Positions 23,274 through 36,733 of a stretch of 64,000 nucleotides of DNA are shown in pieces. Each line of letters begins with the position of its first letter. Positions within the stretch are counted from its first letter, which is position 1. Made by a program: the position numbers and the translations under genes. The DNA lies in the NCBI GenBank assembly GCA_016801845.1, contig CM028921.1, forward strand, positions 11,136,775-11,200,774. Direction: 5' to 3'. The notes beneath the pieces are model-generated. The model was not told where the DNA came from. It did no database searches and was given only the letters and a program-made list of their open reading frames with translations. Source of the stretch: Polydactylus sextarius (Eukaryota; Chordata; Actinopteri; Polynemidae).

Positions 23274-26200
23274 GATCGTTACCACTTTGTCCAGAGGCCA
23301 TTCACTGTAACATAAAGTGGTCACGCTTTTTTTTCCACCTTTCACATTAGCAGCTTTCCTAACCTAACCTTTCCAGATGCACGTATACCGCCTGTGTTCC
23401 GCGACATCAAGCTGCAGCGCGTTACAAATCTTCGACCGTGTGAAGAAATCCATTGGTTGTTGTTTTTTTCCCCAAACAGAGGTTTACAGGTGAGATGCTG
23501 CTGCTGATGATGGTGACGACCCTCCTGAAGAGGTGGCTAAAGAACTCCTCCGAAAAAAGAAAAAAAAGAAAAAAAATGAAACACGAGAGACTGGAAAGGT
23601 GAATGAGTTCTTGGAGGAAGTGCCTCCTATTCTAATTAACAATTCCCCATTTCCTGCGCCTTTGCAGGTAAGAAAAAAGTAGTTCTGGTTGCGCAGTGTC
23701 GGTGCCAAATCTGTGCGTCTTGCTTTGTTAAAAAAAAAACCTTTGCTGTTTCTTCTTAAACTCAATCCGTGATACTAACTTGCAACAGCCAGGTACTCTA
23801 CCTCTAATACAGGTAACAAAAGGTGCTACACGCCTCCTCCTCCTCCTCCGCCAGCATGGATAAGCACGGGGAACGGGGACGGGCTTCCAACACTGCGCTC
23901 AACACACTCAACACGTGTAGTTGTTGTACAGAAAAACTAAATGGGAACCAAGTGAAATGGCCTTTTTATAGGCCCCAGTATCCCAGGATCGGCTGGTGCC
24001 TTGTCGCTTGCAACACTGTGGGTATTGCCCCATCACTGCGGGCTCCCCGGATGGGCTCCACCACAACAGTAAGCCCCATAAAGTCAAACAGACGAGGAAT
24101 GGCTTTCCAGCTGTGTGAATAATACGAATTATAAAAAAGACGACGAAGAACATACAAGGCCTGTTGCATGACTAATAATGACTAATAATAATGAACTGGC
24201 GTCATGATAACTATGTCAGAGGGAGGTGCTGTCACTCACTTTGATTAACGGTGCAATGCATGAACAAAACAACATAAACAAAACATCAATATTCCCCAGT
24301 ACTTGGGGCTTTGGGTCCGGGAGAGATGGTGAATTTCGAGCAGATGTTCAGAATACAGAGTCAAATCCTCTGGGAGCTATTATATGACTAAGAAGACTCC
24401 CTCTGGTGGCAACAAGACACTGCTGAACTGAAGATGAGCAGAGAGAGATGAGATAGGATCAGAGTTTTAATCTGAAGGAGAATCTTTAAATGTATTCACA
24501 TGTGAAATTTAATTACAGAGAAGAGATGGAATTAAGGGATTAGTTTTTTGTTAATCCTGTAGATTCTTTTAACTTTGTTTTTGTGCAACAGCTTCACTTT
24601 TAAATGTAGATGAGGGCCTTTAATTTGAAAGTTCACTGAGTCACAGTAAATATAAAATAACACAACATTTATAATATTAGTGGGAAAAGGTCACTCTCAT
24701 TTTATCTTATTAATTCATTTTTAAATCAAAATTGCTCTAAATTTGTAGAGTTAGCAAGGAGGAAGTTTTATTTGAATGTGCTGATTTTTTCTCTCTGATC
24801 TTTGATTGGGACCTTATGCCATCTTTTAATGACACAAATCTAATGTCATTAGATAAATTCAAACTACGTTCTGCCTGCTGCCGAGAAAACCCCTTTCACT
24901 TTTTTTTTTAAATTTTGAAGACTTTGTACAGTGTCTTTAAAAGTGGCCCATAAACCATCTCTTCGGTCTAATTTCAAGAAACTGCATGAAAAATGGTCAA
25001 CGTGTTGTAATAATGATGGCATAAACTAAAATTACAGACATGAGCTATCGGAGCACAGAGACTGCCAGGCTGTTGTTGACCACGAGAAACAGACAAAACC
25101 ACAGAGACCTTTGTTTCAAGACATCCCTGCGTTGTGGTTTCAAGGCCGTTTTCCTTCAAAACATGCCCATCAAAATTCCAGATGGATTTTAGAAATAATG
25201 AAAGTCAACACGCGGGCCCAGGATGACATAAAAAAAGACATGTATTTGATGTCTACCCTGTAAAAGATGGTCTTGTTTGTCTTCAAATGTACATAGCTCG
25301 TTGTCGAGGCCTGGGCGGGGATGGTCCTGTTTAGTTTAATTAAAATGTTCAAAAGGGCCGATGCTGTTTTATTAAAGCGGGATCAAGACCAGGGACAGTT
25401 TGCGTCAGCATTATTTGTCACCCGCCATTGTCATTACAGACATGTCGTGCACATCCATGCTCGTTTTTTTTTTTGTTTGTTTTTTTTGTCGTCGGCGCAC
25501 ACTAACACACAGTATCTGTCTCTCAGCATCCACACATTCGGTAAGTACGACGCAGAGACGCACAAATCAAACTGTAAACTCACACATACATACACATCGA
25601 GTCACACACTCACTCTACACTTGGGTGGTATGTGGAGGATCTTGTGACACACTGTTTATTTAAGTTCAAAAAGCTGAGGCGGGGATGAGAGCATTTGGGT
25701 TAGCAGGGACATATCAATCTGAGTAAGTCATGCGCCACATCACTGCCTGGGCTTTATGCTGCATTACATTACTCCATTGTATTTGAAATATTTCTTCTTC
25801 CAGTCTCCTGAAAGGCGGTCGCTGTCCTCCTTGCTCGGTACTTGCCCCCTTCTTAGTCTGCTCCATTACTTTAATATCTGTCAGCCAAACGTTTTCAAGA
25901 TTGCACTATTGTGTATCTGTTCCTTTTCATCTGCATGCACTCTTCCCAAACTGTCGAAGGGGAAAATGTTGGGAAGAAAGGGGGTGGGGGAAGGAGATCA
26001 TATTTTGGCTAGCATAGGATGATATGTCGCACTGTCTTTTTGAATATTATTAAGTACTCTTGACCGACAACTAAATAAGAAAACCCACCGGTTGCCCATG
26101 TGTTTGCATGGGAGCTGGTTCAGCTGGAAACAGTGAGAGGGCTGAAATGCAAAGCGTGCCAAAACCATGGAGTGGCGTCTGGGGCTGGGTCCACCGCATC

Positions 26201-29200
26201 TACACTGGGCCCCAGGCAAGAGGGGGGAAATGGCTGTAACGGACTCTCAGAGTCCCCCCGCTCTGTCTCTATCAGCCATTCTCTGAGCTCAGATTTAGCC
26301 ACAGAGGAAAAGGATTCACCAAGCTACGCCGCAGAGAACGTGACCTTTCAGACTTGGATGTCAGACGTCTCCTCGTACATCTAACTGCAAGGTCAAAGGT
26401 TAAACCAACTCTACCAGTCCCCCCATCCTGACCAGTGCTTTGACCTTTTCCTTTCTCCTGTTCAGTCACATCTGTGACAAGGAAACAGGGTGTCGTCTGA
26501 TTAATTCCTCACCACGCTCGTTGATATATCAGATCTGTCTACATGTGTCCCAGCCTGCTGATTAGCCCCGGCTGAAATGCTGCACCGTGTCCTCTTGTTG
26601 AAAAGCAAGTTATCTGAGGGCGAGTGCCTTTTCGCTTGTGTCCGATACTAATTTGGGAACTTGTATAAAGTTTGAACTGCAGCTCAAAAGTGGAAAGCAG
26701 GGTCTTTTCTCATGTTTAAACCTTCAAACGCTAATTTTCAATGTTGCTATTTTAAATGGAGTTCACTTCTTAGCAAGGCCACCAGCCAAACTGTCATGGG
26801 TGTTTTCCTGATCAGGCCAGGGCTCGGAGACAGAACAGGGAGGCAGGATCAGTTTACCCAAATCTGACAGTCTGGGACACTACGCCAAAGCTGTAGCCCC
26901 TGTTCAAGAGCAGACTCGGTAAAATGAATGAAATGGCTTAGAGGAAAGAAAAAGACTCCAGTTTCAAGTTGGAGAGACCTGAGAATGACTGAGATTAGGA
27001 TTTGTTGCTACTGTGCCATGTGTCTAGACCTGGCTCATGGTTATATGTTTGTGAAACTTGTATTTGGGTAGGTATGTTTTCACAAAAGTAACATAATACA
27101 CACTTATTATAATTACTGCATGTGATAGTTCAGCAGGAATAATTTGTGCCGGAATGGATCTTAGTGCCACCATCAGCAAAAATCTTTGCCACACAAGACA
27201 AACGTAATTGATGGTTTGTTTTTCTGGCTTAATGTCGCAGCTCGAACGCTTCTGATTTACAGGCTAATATTTGTTAATGAGCCAGAGGAGAAACAAAGTG
27301 CTGTTTGAAAAATGTGTTTGTGCGCTTCGATTCATGCCCATTCACTAATAAAATGTAATCCATTGTTAAAGTTGTTGATTTTAAAAAGGGATGAATCTCT
27401 TCAGCATAGATGATGAATTGAAAAAACACAGAACAGTGAGTTGACGCTGAGTGTGTGCGTTATGTTAGACACCACAATATTATATATATAGCATGTCTCC
27501 TGAAACACATTGAGAAAGTTGCGTCGCATCAATGCTTCCACTTTATTCTCCGCAAACCTCAGACCAGCCTGACTGCTCTGAATAAATTATTTGCATCCAG
27601 ATGATTGAATTGGAATCACATGGGCAGGAGGCCATTGTGACACAGTTTGTGGACAGGCCTGTCAGCTGAAATGAAAAAGGGACATCCATGAGGGGGGCGT
27701 ATGTGTTGTGTTGAAGGGGACATGCGGTAGACAGCGGTGGAGTGCATTAAGGATATGTTAAGCCTTTTTTTTATTTATTCCTATGGATTCAATCCAGAGT
27801 GACTTGATAGAAGACGAGAAGCAAACGCGAGGACAAGGATCATTAAACGCGGGGGAAAAAGATTTTCATCACTAAAAAAACAACATCAACAACAACAACA
27901 AAAAAGATTGATTTTACAACAACAACCCCAAAAAAAAGACATAAACCACATTCAGCCTTCATGGTCGGAGAATGAAACCCAAGCATTTACATTCACAATA
28001 AAATCTGACAGACATATGGCTTGTGTCTGTAGCAAAGGCCCCAGACCTTGTGTGCAGTGGAGCAAATACAAGCGAATACTCTCTGTTGCCCTCTAATAAG
28101 CCTGAGGATATGAGAAGAAGTCTGAGAGCAGACAGAGTCCATGTCAATTTGGCACTTTAGACGGGGTTTCATCTGAAATATTAATATTATGACATGTTCC
28201 CTATGTCCAGAAGCAACAATTCAACTGCATAATTGCTGTTTTATTTTCAAAAAGGCCATTAATAAAGCACAAATGACATAAAACAGTAAGTTTGAGGTTC
28301 GTTTTCTGACATTTAGAGGAGCTCTTCGCACTCCAACGCAGCCTATCATGCTTTAAATAACCATCTTGCATCACTGATTTCCAGCACATATTTTGGCCTC
28401 ATTGGCCAAGAGCTATTAGTGAATGTTCAGAGCGTGTTTTGCCTCAACAGGCAGGAATATGGATGGATGAGATAACGTTGCAAAACAGAATTAGGTATTA
28501 ACTTTCCTCCCCTTTTGGGTAAACTTTGCAGGTACATCAAATGCATGCTTTGGCGTTGTGAGTTTACATGCCTGTGAAAGCTAAACACAGAGCATTGACT
28601 CAAGGTGTGGCCCCATATTTGTATCTGACCGCAGCTATCACGGGCACAAGTGCATGGGCACACACACACACACACACTCATGCACATGTCCACACACATA
28701 CACACTCTGAACAGCTGGGAGTGTTTGCAGTGTGAGTGGGTCATTCCTTCTCTTCTCTGTCTCGCACAATGATCTGTGCACTGTCTGTGTTTGCGCTGCA
28801 CCTAGCTCAAACAGCCTGTATTTCCGTCTACTTTGCCATTCACAAGCGCGTGTGCACACACACACGCACACAACCCGAGAGAGGCTTGGCTTTGGGTCAT
28901 GCTCGGAAAACAAGGGCCAAGTTCATTGAGAAATCAAGTAGAATTTCAGATATGCACTTGATACATTTTGCCTCTGTGATTTCTCTCCTCTAACAACAAT
29001 TGATAATGTTTTTCGGCATTCCGACAGGGGTCACCGCAATATTAGTCACGCGTCGTTTCATTTCCTCAACAATGGTAGTCACGAAGACAAACCTGCTGCC
29101 AGGAAGAAGCTGGTACACAGAGTTCACAAAGCCAGCGGGAGCTCGTTGTCCTCGCTTTCACTCTCTGCTTTGTTAAAAGGAGGTTCATAAAAAAAAAAAA

Positions 29201-29990
29201 AAAAAAAAAATATAAGAAAATAAAATCAACAATGAGCTCCAGACTGCCTCTTCAAAATGAATAAAAGAACAATCTCGTCTTAAATCACATCGTACATTAC
29301 ATGTACAATGAAATTATATTGAAGTCAGAGCTTCGCTATTGCTTTTAATTTTCCCCAGGATTTCATTATTCTGCTGATGAACTCTGCATAAATCACTGTG
29401 GATGAGTGCATCAGCTCAATGTCTGAAACTTTTTTAAGTGTTTGGCCGTTCACAACCCACTGTGTCTCTGCATATGCCATTCCCCTCAATCCATCCATGC
29501 TGTTTATCTTCAGCATTGCGTTTGGCAGATTGAGGTTTCTATACCAATGGCCTGATGTGTTTGGATATAAGAATGTGGTTTTTCTGTTTTTTTGGCACGG
29601 CCAGTGTCTTTTCATATACCATCCTGACATCAAACACTGGATATGTAATATGTAAAGGCCATCTGTGGCATTCGCTCCTGCTCACTGATGGCTTGGCAAC
29701 TGCCTTTTGAGGCCTAATAATACCGGTCTGATAGACTGCGGTGTGGAGAAATGGCACAAAACTATTTCTCTGCAATGCTGCCTTTTGAAACAGGCTCGAT
29801 TTGCTGTTGATACAAGAGAGAAATTAGGTCCACCAATCATCCTTCAAATCACATCGCAGTTGGTTCCAAGACTTTGTGTTATGCAATGGTTATATTTCTC
29901 CCCCCAGGTTTAAGACACATAAAATAGCTGGTATATTTTGTTATTTAGTTGTAACTTTTACAGATTGTCTCTGTGCCAGCGATGGCCACA
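23274..29990. other. Upstream flank of wnt7b, no gene recognised
   Basis: This holds the distal promoter region and about 6 kb beyond it. Unique-looking blocks without simple repeats near 26.7-26.9, 27.2-27.36 and 27.54-27.69 kb have the texture of conserved non-coding elements; the last includes the octamer ATTTGCAT near 27.59 kb. A DR1-like AGGTCAAAGGTTA sits at 26390-26402. A short (CAA)n patch lies at 27.88-27.90 kb, a (CA)n tract near 28.66-28.68 kb and a long A run near 29.19-29.21 kb. Confidence 0.5.
23963..23973 (-). promoter_or_regulatory. Candidate TATA box for the distal wnt7b promoter
   Basis: Read on the minus strand the sequence is CCTATAAAAAGG, a consensus TATA element in the orientation of wnt7b. 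A cap site would be expected near 23.935-23.94 kb. An E-box-like ACACGTGT lies just downstream near 23.91 kb, and the flanking 23.82-24.07 kb is fairly GC-rich. The element is nearly palindromic at its edges, so orientation is inferred from the position of the distal first exon. Confidence 0.4.
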
Positions 29991-30039
29991 ACCAGAGGCA
30001 GTACGTTTTTAGGGTCGTCCGTACGTCTGTACTCTTGTG

Positions 30040-30450
30040 AAGGCGATATCACTAAAACACCTTGAGGACATGCGGTCGATTCCAGCACAAATGACAACTT
30101 AGACTCAAAGATGAACTGAATTGATTTTAGTGGTCAAGGGTCAAAGGTCAAAGGAACTGTGACCTTAGAGAATACAATAAAGATACATTTTTCATCTGAT
30201 GAACACAGTATCTCAAGAACAATATGAGAGAACTGCTCTGAATTTGGCACAGAATCACTTGGGCTCAAAGATAAACTGGTACATTTTGATGGCCAAGGGT
30301 CAAAGGTCATTGACACCTCAAAAACTTGTCCTTTGTGATCTCTCAAGATCCCCTCAGGCAAATATGTTAAAAATGCACAGAAATGTTTATTTAAACTCAC
30401 AGATGAAGGGATTGCATTTTGAAAGGTCAAAGGTCAAAGACCTCACAGCA
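30040..30450. repeat. Teleost-type dispersed repeat with three DR1 nuclear-receptor sites
   Basis: About three diverged units share phrases such as 'ctcaaagatgaactg' / 'ctcaaagataaactgg' and 'ggtcaagggtcaaaggtca' / 'ggccaagggtcaaaggtca'. Each unit carries a direct repeat spaced by one base: GGGTCA-A-AGGTCA at 30138-30150 and 30297-30309, and AGGTCA-A-AGGTCA at 30424-30436. The text resembles a common fish interspersed repeat (family knowledge, name not known to me). DR1 is the binding pattern of PPAR/RXR, HNF4 and COUP-TF. Confidence 0.6.
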
Positions 30451-33400
30451 CATTTTTAGCCTTAACTTATGAATTTAAGCACAAATTACAGTTGTACTAG
30501 TTGGTAGAAACAAACAACTACACAATACTACAAAACCAGCAATAATTCTAGTTTTAAGTAATTTATTACTTAAAGCTAGACAATGGGATTTAGACAATGT
30601 GAAACAATGACATTTAGTTGAAAGCTCAGGGAAAATAATCTAGTGAGTGATGTGTCTGAACAATGCCAATCAAAGCTGTATTTGCTGTGGTCCACGTAGT
30701 GTTTTGCCACGAAGTATCTTAGAATCCAGAATTTCAAATGAATTGTGAGAACAGGAAGAAGCTGCTTTTGCTCATAGTAAATGTATTTTTCCTCTTCATC
30801 TGTCAGACCTTGTTTAGTTAACATAAAGTATAACCACCAACTCAGTTTTTGTTTAAAAAGTTTTTATCTTCTGACAAGCATTATGTGGTAAAAAACCAGA
30901 TCTGAACTGTTTACATCAAGATTAGACTTTTGTAGATAAACATCCCCAAATTTATCTTTGTTTTACTTCAGATGCTATTAGTCCACTTGTTTTATCTCTC
31001 TCTGCATATTTTCATTATTTGAGAATGATCATGGAACACATACTTGTAAAACAAATCACTTTTGGCCACTTTTCACCTTTCACCACATCCCATTAATTTA
31101 TTTATCCCAGTTGAGCATCCCTGCCCCAAGTAGGATCATAAATAATATGACAGAAAATGTCACAGCAGTAAATCAATGGCAATAATCTCTTCCCATCATG
31201 TGAACACAGTGTGGTTTGTGCATCTGCATGGTGTCTTTGAGCTGGACGTCGGCCCTCAGGTGAGTTCACCGTGTCCCTGGGCTTCTCTGGCAGACCTCGG
31301 GTCGAGCCTGGCACTGGGCTGCTTGTCAAACACAGGTTCTCTTTGTTGTGTCAGGCGCACACTGAACCTTGCAGGGGCCTCACATACACAAAGGAATGTT
31401 TGGATGGATCCGTTACACAGCCACACACACTGCTTGTTTGCCTGTTTGACTCCACAACAGTAATCTGACATCTAAATTGGGTCAGGGAGGTTGTTGAAGT
31501 TCTTCTGAGGCTGGACAGTGGATGAGGAGATGGCCAGAGAAGAGAAAATGATAGAGAGAAAAAGAGAGAGTGAAATTATTCTGGGTCAAGAGGGTCATGG
31601 TCAGAATCACTTAAGTTGTCAAGGATAATAAAGGTACAAGACGTCATCCCGTTGACATTGGTGCAGAGACACTGACAGCTTACTGACCAGTTTGCATACC
31701 AACACATGTGTCACAAAGGCCAACCAGACCACACAGAGGCTTTTTTCTTTTTTTTCCAGATTGTTTACTTCAACTTCATTTCTTTCCGAGCTGCTCTAAA
31801 GACACGAATATCACACAATTTGCAAACACACACTCGATTTCAACTCTCATCCAAGCTCCTGGCCTCCGGTTAACCCTGCACTTTTCTCCCTGCGTGTGTG
31901 TGTGTTTGTGTCTGTAAAAAGGGCCACTTTGTTGCGTCTGAGCAGCGAAGCATCCCAGTGAGCAATGACTTCCTGTGAGAAGTGACTGCTATTTCAACTC
32001 CACAGCTCTGGGCTGCCTGCGGTTTATCTGTCTGTCGGTCTGGGGGTGTCTGCCCTCAAGCAGGAAGAAGACGTTTCCGTTGAGACAGAAGAGTGACAAG
32101 CAGCATTGCCAAAACCCAGAGCTCCCTACCAGCAGACTCAACTCCACTAGAGCTGCAAACAGAGGGCATTCTGGGTTTTTTGACAGCGAAGGTCAAAGGT
32201 TCCTTCACGGTTCCTTTGGATTTGGACTGCGGTTACTCTTTGGGGTTCCTCCTTTCTTTCTCCTCTTCTTCCTCTTCCTGTGTCTTCTTCTCGTCCTTCT
32301 CCGGGTTTTCAGGGTGAAGATGACAACAGCGGCTGGCGGACGCAGAAGAGGAGCCATTACCTCAGCCGCCACCAGCATGACAATGATATTTTCAGTCATA
32401 GCGTAAAACCCGTTATAAACTAAAGCTGCAGAGACATGAAAGGCTTCCCATTTGGTTTTGTTTTGTTGTGGTGCCACACTTTTTTTACTGCGTGCATTCC
32501 CTCGCAGAATTAAAAGAACGGCTCCTTTGTTCAAGGCGACCTCATAACAATTAGACCAAGTACAAGAGTAAAAGTCATCATCGGCTTCTGATGACAGGCC
32601 GCTGTAAGCGTGGAACGTCAGTCTAATGGTCGCATAAGAAGCATTTATAAGGATGACGTTAACGTGACTCCCAAGAAAATTCTCAGATGATACTGTCATT
32701 TTTAATTAACAAATGAACAACTGTAAATGCGTCATCGTCTGGGACGGCGATCTAATTTTTAGGTTTAATCAAAAGGGACAAACTGGGCCCACATTTTCAG
32801 TCGTAACATAAGTAGAAGCGACTGTAAGAAAACAGAGACCAGAATGTTCTTCCGTTCCCCACACTCTGTTCTTCTGAGTATTTATTTTATTCTTCATAGA
32901 AATTATTTGTTTTTGGTCAAATCAGCCACCTACATTTCTCCTGGAGCCAATATTACACTCGGGAGTGGTTGGCCCATGAGTGGATTAGGACTTTTCCGTT
33001 GACCAGCGGTTTGCAGAGGTTATAATCTTGCACCCCAAAGACAGATTTCCCGTTAAGCCCAGGAAAAGCTGTCTGACACCACTTACTGGAATCTGGTGGA
33101 ATTTGTAGTAAATGCTTGCTGGCAGGGGCGCAGACGTACAGAAAGTGGCACATAGCGAATGTGGACAATGCAATTCCTCCTCTTTTTTTTAACCAAAGGT
33201 GCACAAGGGTAATAAATTTGTCTCTCCTTTATCTTTATTTAGCTTGACCAAAATAATGGCTCCCGGATGTGTACAGTGCTGGCGCCGCTTGCTGTCGCAC
33301 AGATAAATCATTCATAACCAAGCGATTAAATATATTGAGGGATATATTGGTGGTTAATGGGCGGTTGGATCCTGGCACTACTATATGAAATTCAGACTTG

Positions 33401-34113
33401 ACCGCTGTCATCAGGAACCCATTCGAATCATGATGTCTTTGGGAATCACTGCCCATCTGTGTGTGGTATAATAAATTAGAGCAATATGTCAAAGAACCGT
33501 CTAAACACTGTATAATCTATATGTGAAACGTCAGAAACATACACATTATTTTTCTGTCCTGCCAAGTGCAATACTCCTAAATATCTCTAACAATATCAGG
33601 AAAAACCCAAAGAGTCTCAAACTTGTATTTTCTGGTGTCTAGTTGTAGTAAAACAGCCACCGTTTGATGCTTTAATAAACATAATTAGTGACCACAGAAA
33701 GACACCAGAATAAATTTAGAAAATTAAGTGACAGCTGAGTCTTCCCAGTAGATGGAGACAGAGTATGCACCACAAAATCTGACGACCTTGTGGTATTTTG
33801 AAATCAGTGTATCTTCCTCCCTCAGCTGACCACGAAATAAAGACTTGAACAGAAAATGTCTGAAGCTGAAGCAGAAGATTTTTTGATGATTTTCGTACGG
33901 TTTGGTTTAATCTTTATGCGGCATAAAGACACAGAATTTTTTTTAAGCGCTTGGAAGAGGCTGATTGTACCTTTCACTATCTGTGTGTGTGTAAAAGCTC
34001 TCAGAGATTTGGTTAAACTAAGTTGATCCTGGATGCTGATCCTTGTGGACATCCAGCAGAGGGAGCAGTTGGACAAGCGTTGAGGCAGCAGCGCTGAGGA
34101 AGGAGGTTCTTAC

Positions 34114-34231
34114 CTCAGGCAGTCTCAGTGGTGGAGCCATTGGATCCGGCCTGAACGGAGTCGAGGTCTCACTGCCCCCCACCTCCACCTCCCCCGCTCC
34201 AAACCCCCAACCACAGTCCCGCCGCCATCTT
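34114..34231 (-). other. Candidate minus-strand first exon with YY1-type start
   Basis: Read on the minus strand, AAGATGGCGGC (34221-34231) is the classic YY1 element found at vertebrate start regions. It is followed by about 105 nt of GC-rich sequence ending CTGAG|GTAAGA, a strong donor at 34113/34114. The ATG opens only a short glycine-rich frame, so a non-coding or 5' UTR exon is more likely. It points toward wnt7b, 10.8 kb upstream of the distal exon. Confidence 0.25.
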
Positions 34232-34382
34232 AATTGCTGTCATCTTTGCAGAAGTGACTCACCGCTTTAAGCTATCGCCATATTAACAGAGTGTCCCAAC
34301 ACTGTAGAACTAATCTCTTAATCATATGTGGCATTTCATTTTATTTCGCTCCCCAGTATCTGTCTGCTCAGTAAAGTAAAAG

Positions 34383-34383
<1 letters not shown>

Positions 34384-34417
<34 letters not shown>
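34384..34417. repeat. (CT)n microsatellite
   Basis: About 16 CT dinucleotides with minor interruptions. Confidence 0.95.
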
Positions 34418-34421
<4 letters not shown>

Positions 34422-36733
34422 CCCCACTTTATTAATCACCATGAAGTAAAGTTGAGGCAGATTTACCAGCTGGCTATAAGGAGGCCTGCTCTCTGCTTGC
34501 ACACATGAATATCATTAATAACTTCATTAGCACTTCCTGACTACAGCCAACGCTACAGTGCTTTGCCAAGTGGATTAAATGTATGTGTGTGTAAGTGAGT
34601 GTGTAAAGTAGGAGGAGGAGGTGTGTGGTGGTGGCTCCTGATTGCACATGGCTTTCTAGATTCAGAGTAACACATCTCCTCCAATTCCAGTTTTCACGGT
34701 GTGATTGAAACAGTGTCTGGCTCGGACACCCCCGTGCTCCCAGTCCCACCAGGCGTATCGGCGTACAGTAACCGTACCCCTATTAAGATTCAAAAAACTA
34801 GCTTGATCAAAGATAGACATTGTGCTCACTTCTCAGAGTCAAAGAGCATTAAGGCACCGGATTGTGTTTTAGCATGTAACACAAAGCACTTGGACATCAA
34901 ACATATGTAAATAGTCTGTTTAATTGTACAATCTCAGGCCAATCTCGACCGGAATGAATCGTCAAAGCTGTCTCCTCTCATAGCCTTGGATTGACATTAA
35001 AAATCTGGAGGATATATAACGGGAAAGCGTGGCTTAAAGAAACTGAATAATAATCACAAATGCACTCAATGATCTGATTATTCCCCTGTGAGGAAATGTC
35101 ATTCATGGCCATGATTACGTGGAGGAAACTTTTTAAACCTTGTAAAGAGAGCTGCATGTTTTTTTTTTATTAGTACCCTGGGTTAATTTTAGGTACCTGC
35201 CAGCAGAGGGTTAGGTTTTTGGACTTCAGATCACCTTTACTTTTATGTGTCAAATTGTCTCTGTCTCATCGCTGCAAACCTTTGTTGTTGTGCAAAAAAC
35301 GATTAAAAACACACCAACAAGCCACAATGAACATACTCTCTTTCTATAATAAATATGGGCACTGTAGTTTATTTTGAGTCTACCCCACACAAACCACTAT
35401 GCTGCTGTCAATAATCACTGGTGGAACATAAATACACTTTTCCTTTTTTTTTTTTTTTTATTATTTTTTTTTGTTTTGTTCTATTTGGAATTTTATAGGT
35501 TTGTCCATCATTTCAAATGATAAAATTCTTTACAGCAGGAAAACTGCAGTAAACATCCTTAAAAGTTTAGAGACCACCCTTTTTGGTTCAACTTCAACTA
35601 AATTACTGTATCATGCACAGCTTTTCTGCACAGTGAAGAATCATTATAGACATTTCATCTGTGCTCAATTTCAGTTTAAAGATAATCCAGTTATATTACT
35701 GGCTTGTCTGCGCTCCCGTCTGATCATCGCAGCCACTTGTGTTTTCTCGCCTTGTAGCAACTGATCCTGGTGATGGAGACATTTTCCAGATCTCAGCAGA
35801 CACGTGTTGGACCATACAGCAAGATAGAATTAATAGAAATAACCCATGTTGCCATAAATATAATTGCTTTCATTGTGTTTTATTTACTCCTCTTTTATTT
35901 ACTGAAGATCTCTCTGTCTTTTTCCACATGTGTCAGCAGGCAAAACGTATTGCTTCTAATTAGATTATCTTTACTCCGAATGCTTCAAAGATTTGGGGTA
36001 AGATAAAAATCAAGATCCACTGACCCAGTAAATTATAATGACTGTGTGTGTACAGAGTTTCCTGCTCATTTACAATCAGTCTTCGCCTGGATCCAGACCA
36101 ATTCGCACCTTTTAACAGAGCAGACCCCAGAGCCATAAACCACTCGCCTCTAACGTTCGCTGCATGTGTAAACTCCTCGACTGCTCCAGCTCCCTTCTAA
36201 TCACACGGGTCAAATGGAAGTTCACTGAGTAATATTCGCATGTTTGCCAATTTACACTGAAACTCCTTCCTCAGTTTGGTGGTTAGTTATCACACAGCGT
36301 TAGAATTAAGTCTTTGGCTGTGTGTTTCATCAGGACAAACTCTGTGGTCTTTATACAGCAGAAACTGAACACAGATGCCTTTTAAAACTGAAAATGGGGA
36401 ACAAGAGCCAACATAACGTTACAGAGAAGCTCCATGAGCTCCTTCTTGATTTATTATGCCTGTTTCCCCTTAAATCTCACTTGAGCAAAACTTTTTTTTT
36501 TTATTAGTTGCTGATTCTTTCACTTGATCCATCTCGGCCGTTTCAAATCCACTTCCCACCCACCACATCCCCTTCCAGCTCTGTCATTGGGGGAGACAGC
36601 TTTCTGTCCTGTGATGTAAGCAAAGTCGTGTTGATACCGATGCAAAGCGATACCCGGAATGGGATGAGGAGGAGGGGGTGCACCCAGTGTGCTGATTCAG
36701 CCTGTGTAAAGGAGGAGGAGGAGGGAGGAAGGA

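Noticed and set aside
31975..32699. Overlapping 143- and 164-codon frames on opposite strands
   Set aside because: Leu/Ser/Phe- and Arg/Lys-rich runs come from a CTTCTC-rich patch; no splice or promoter context supports either.
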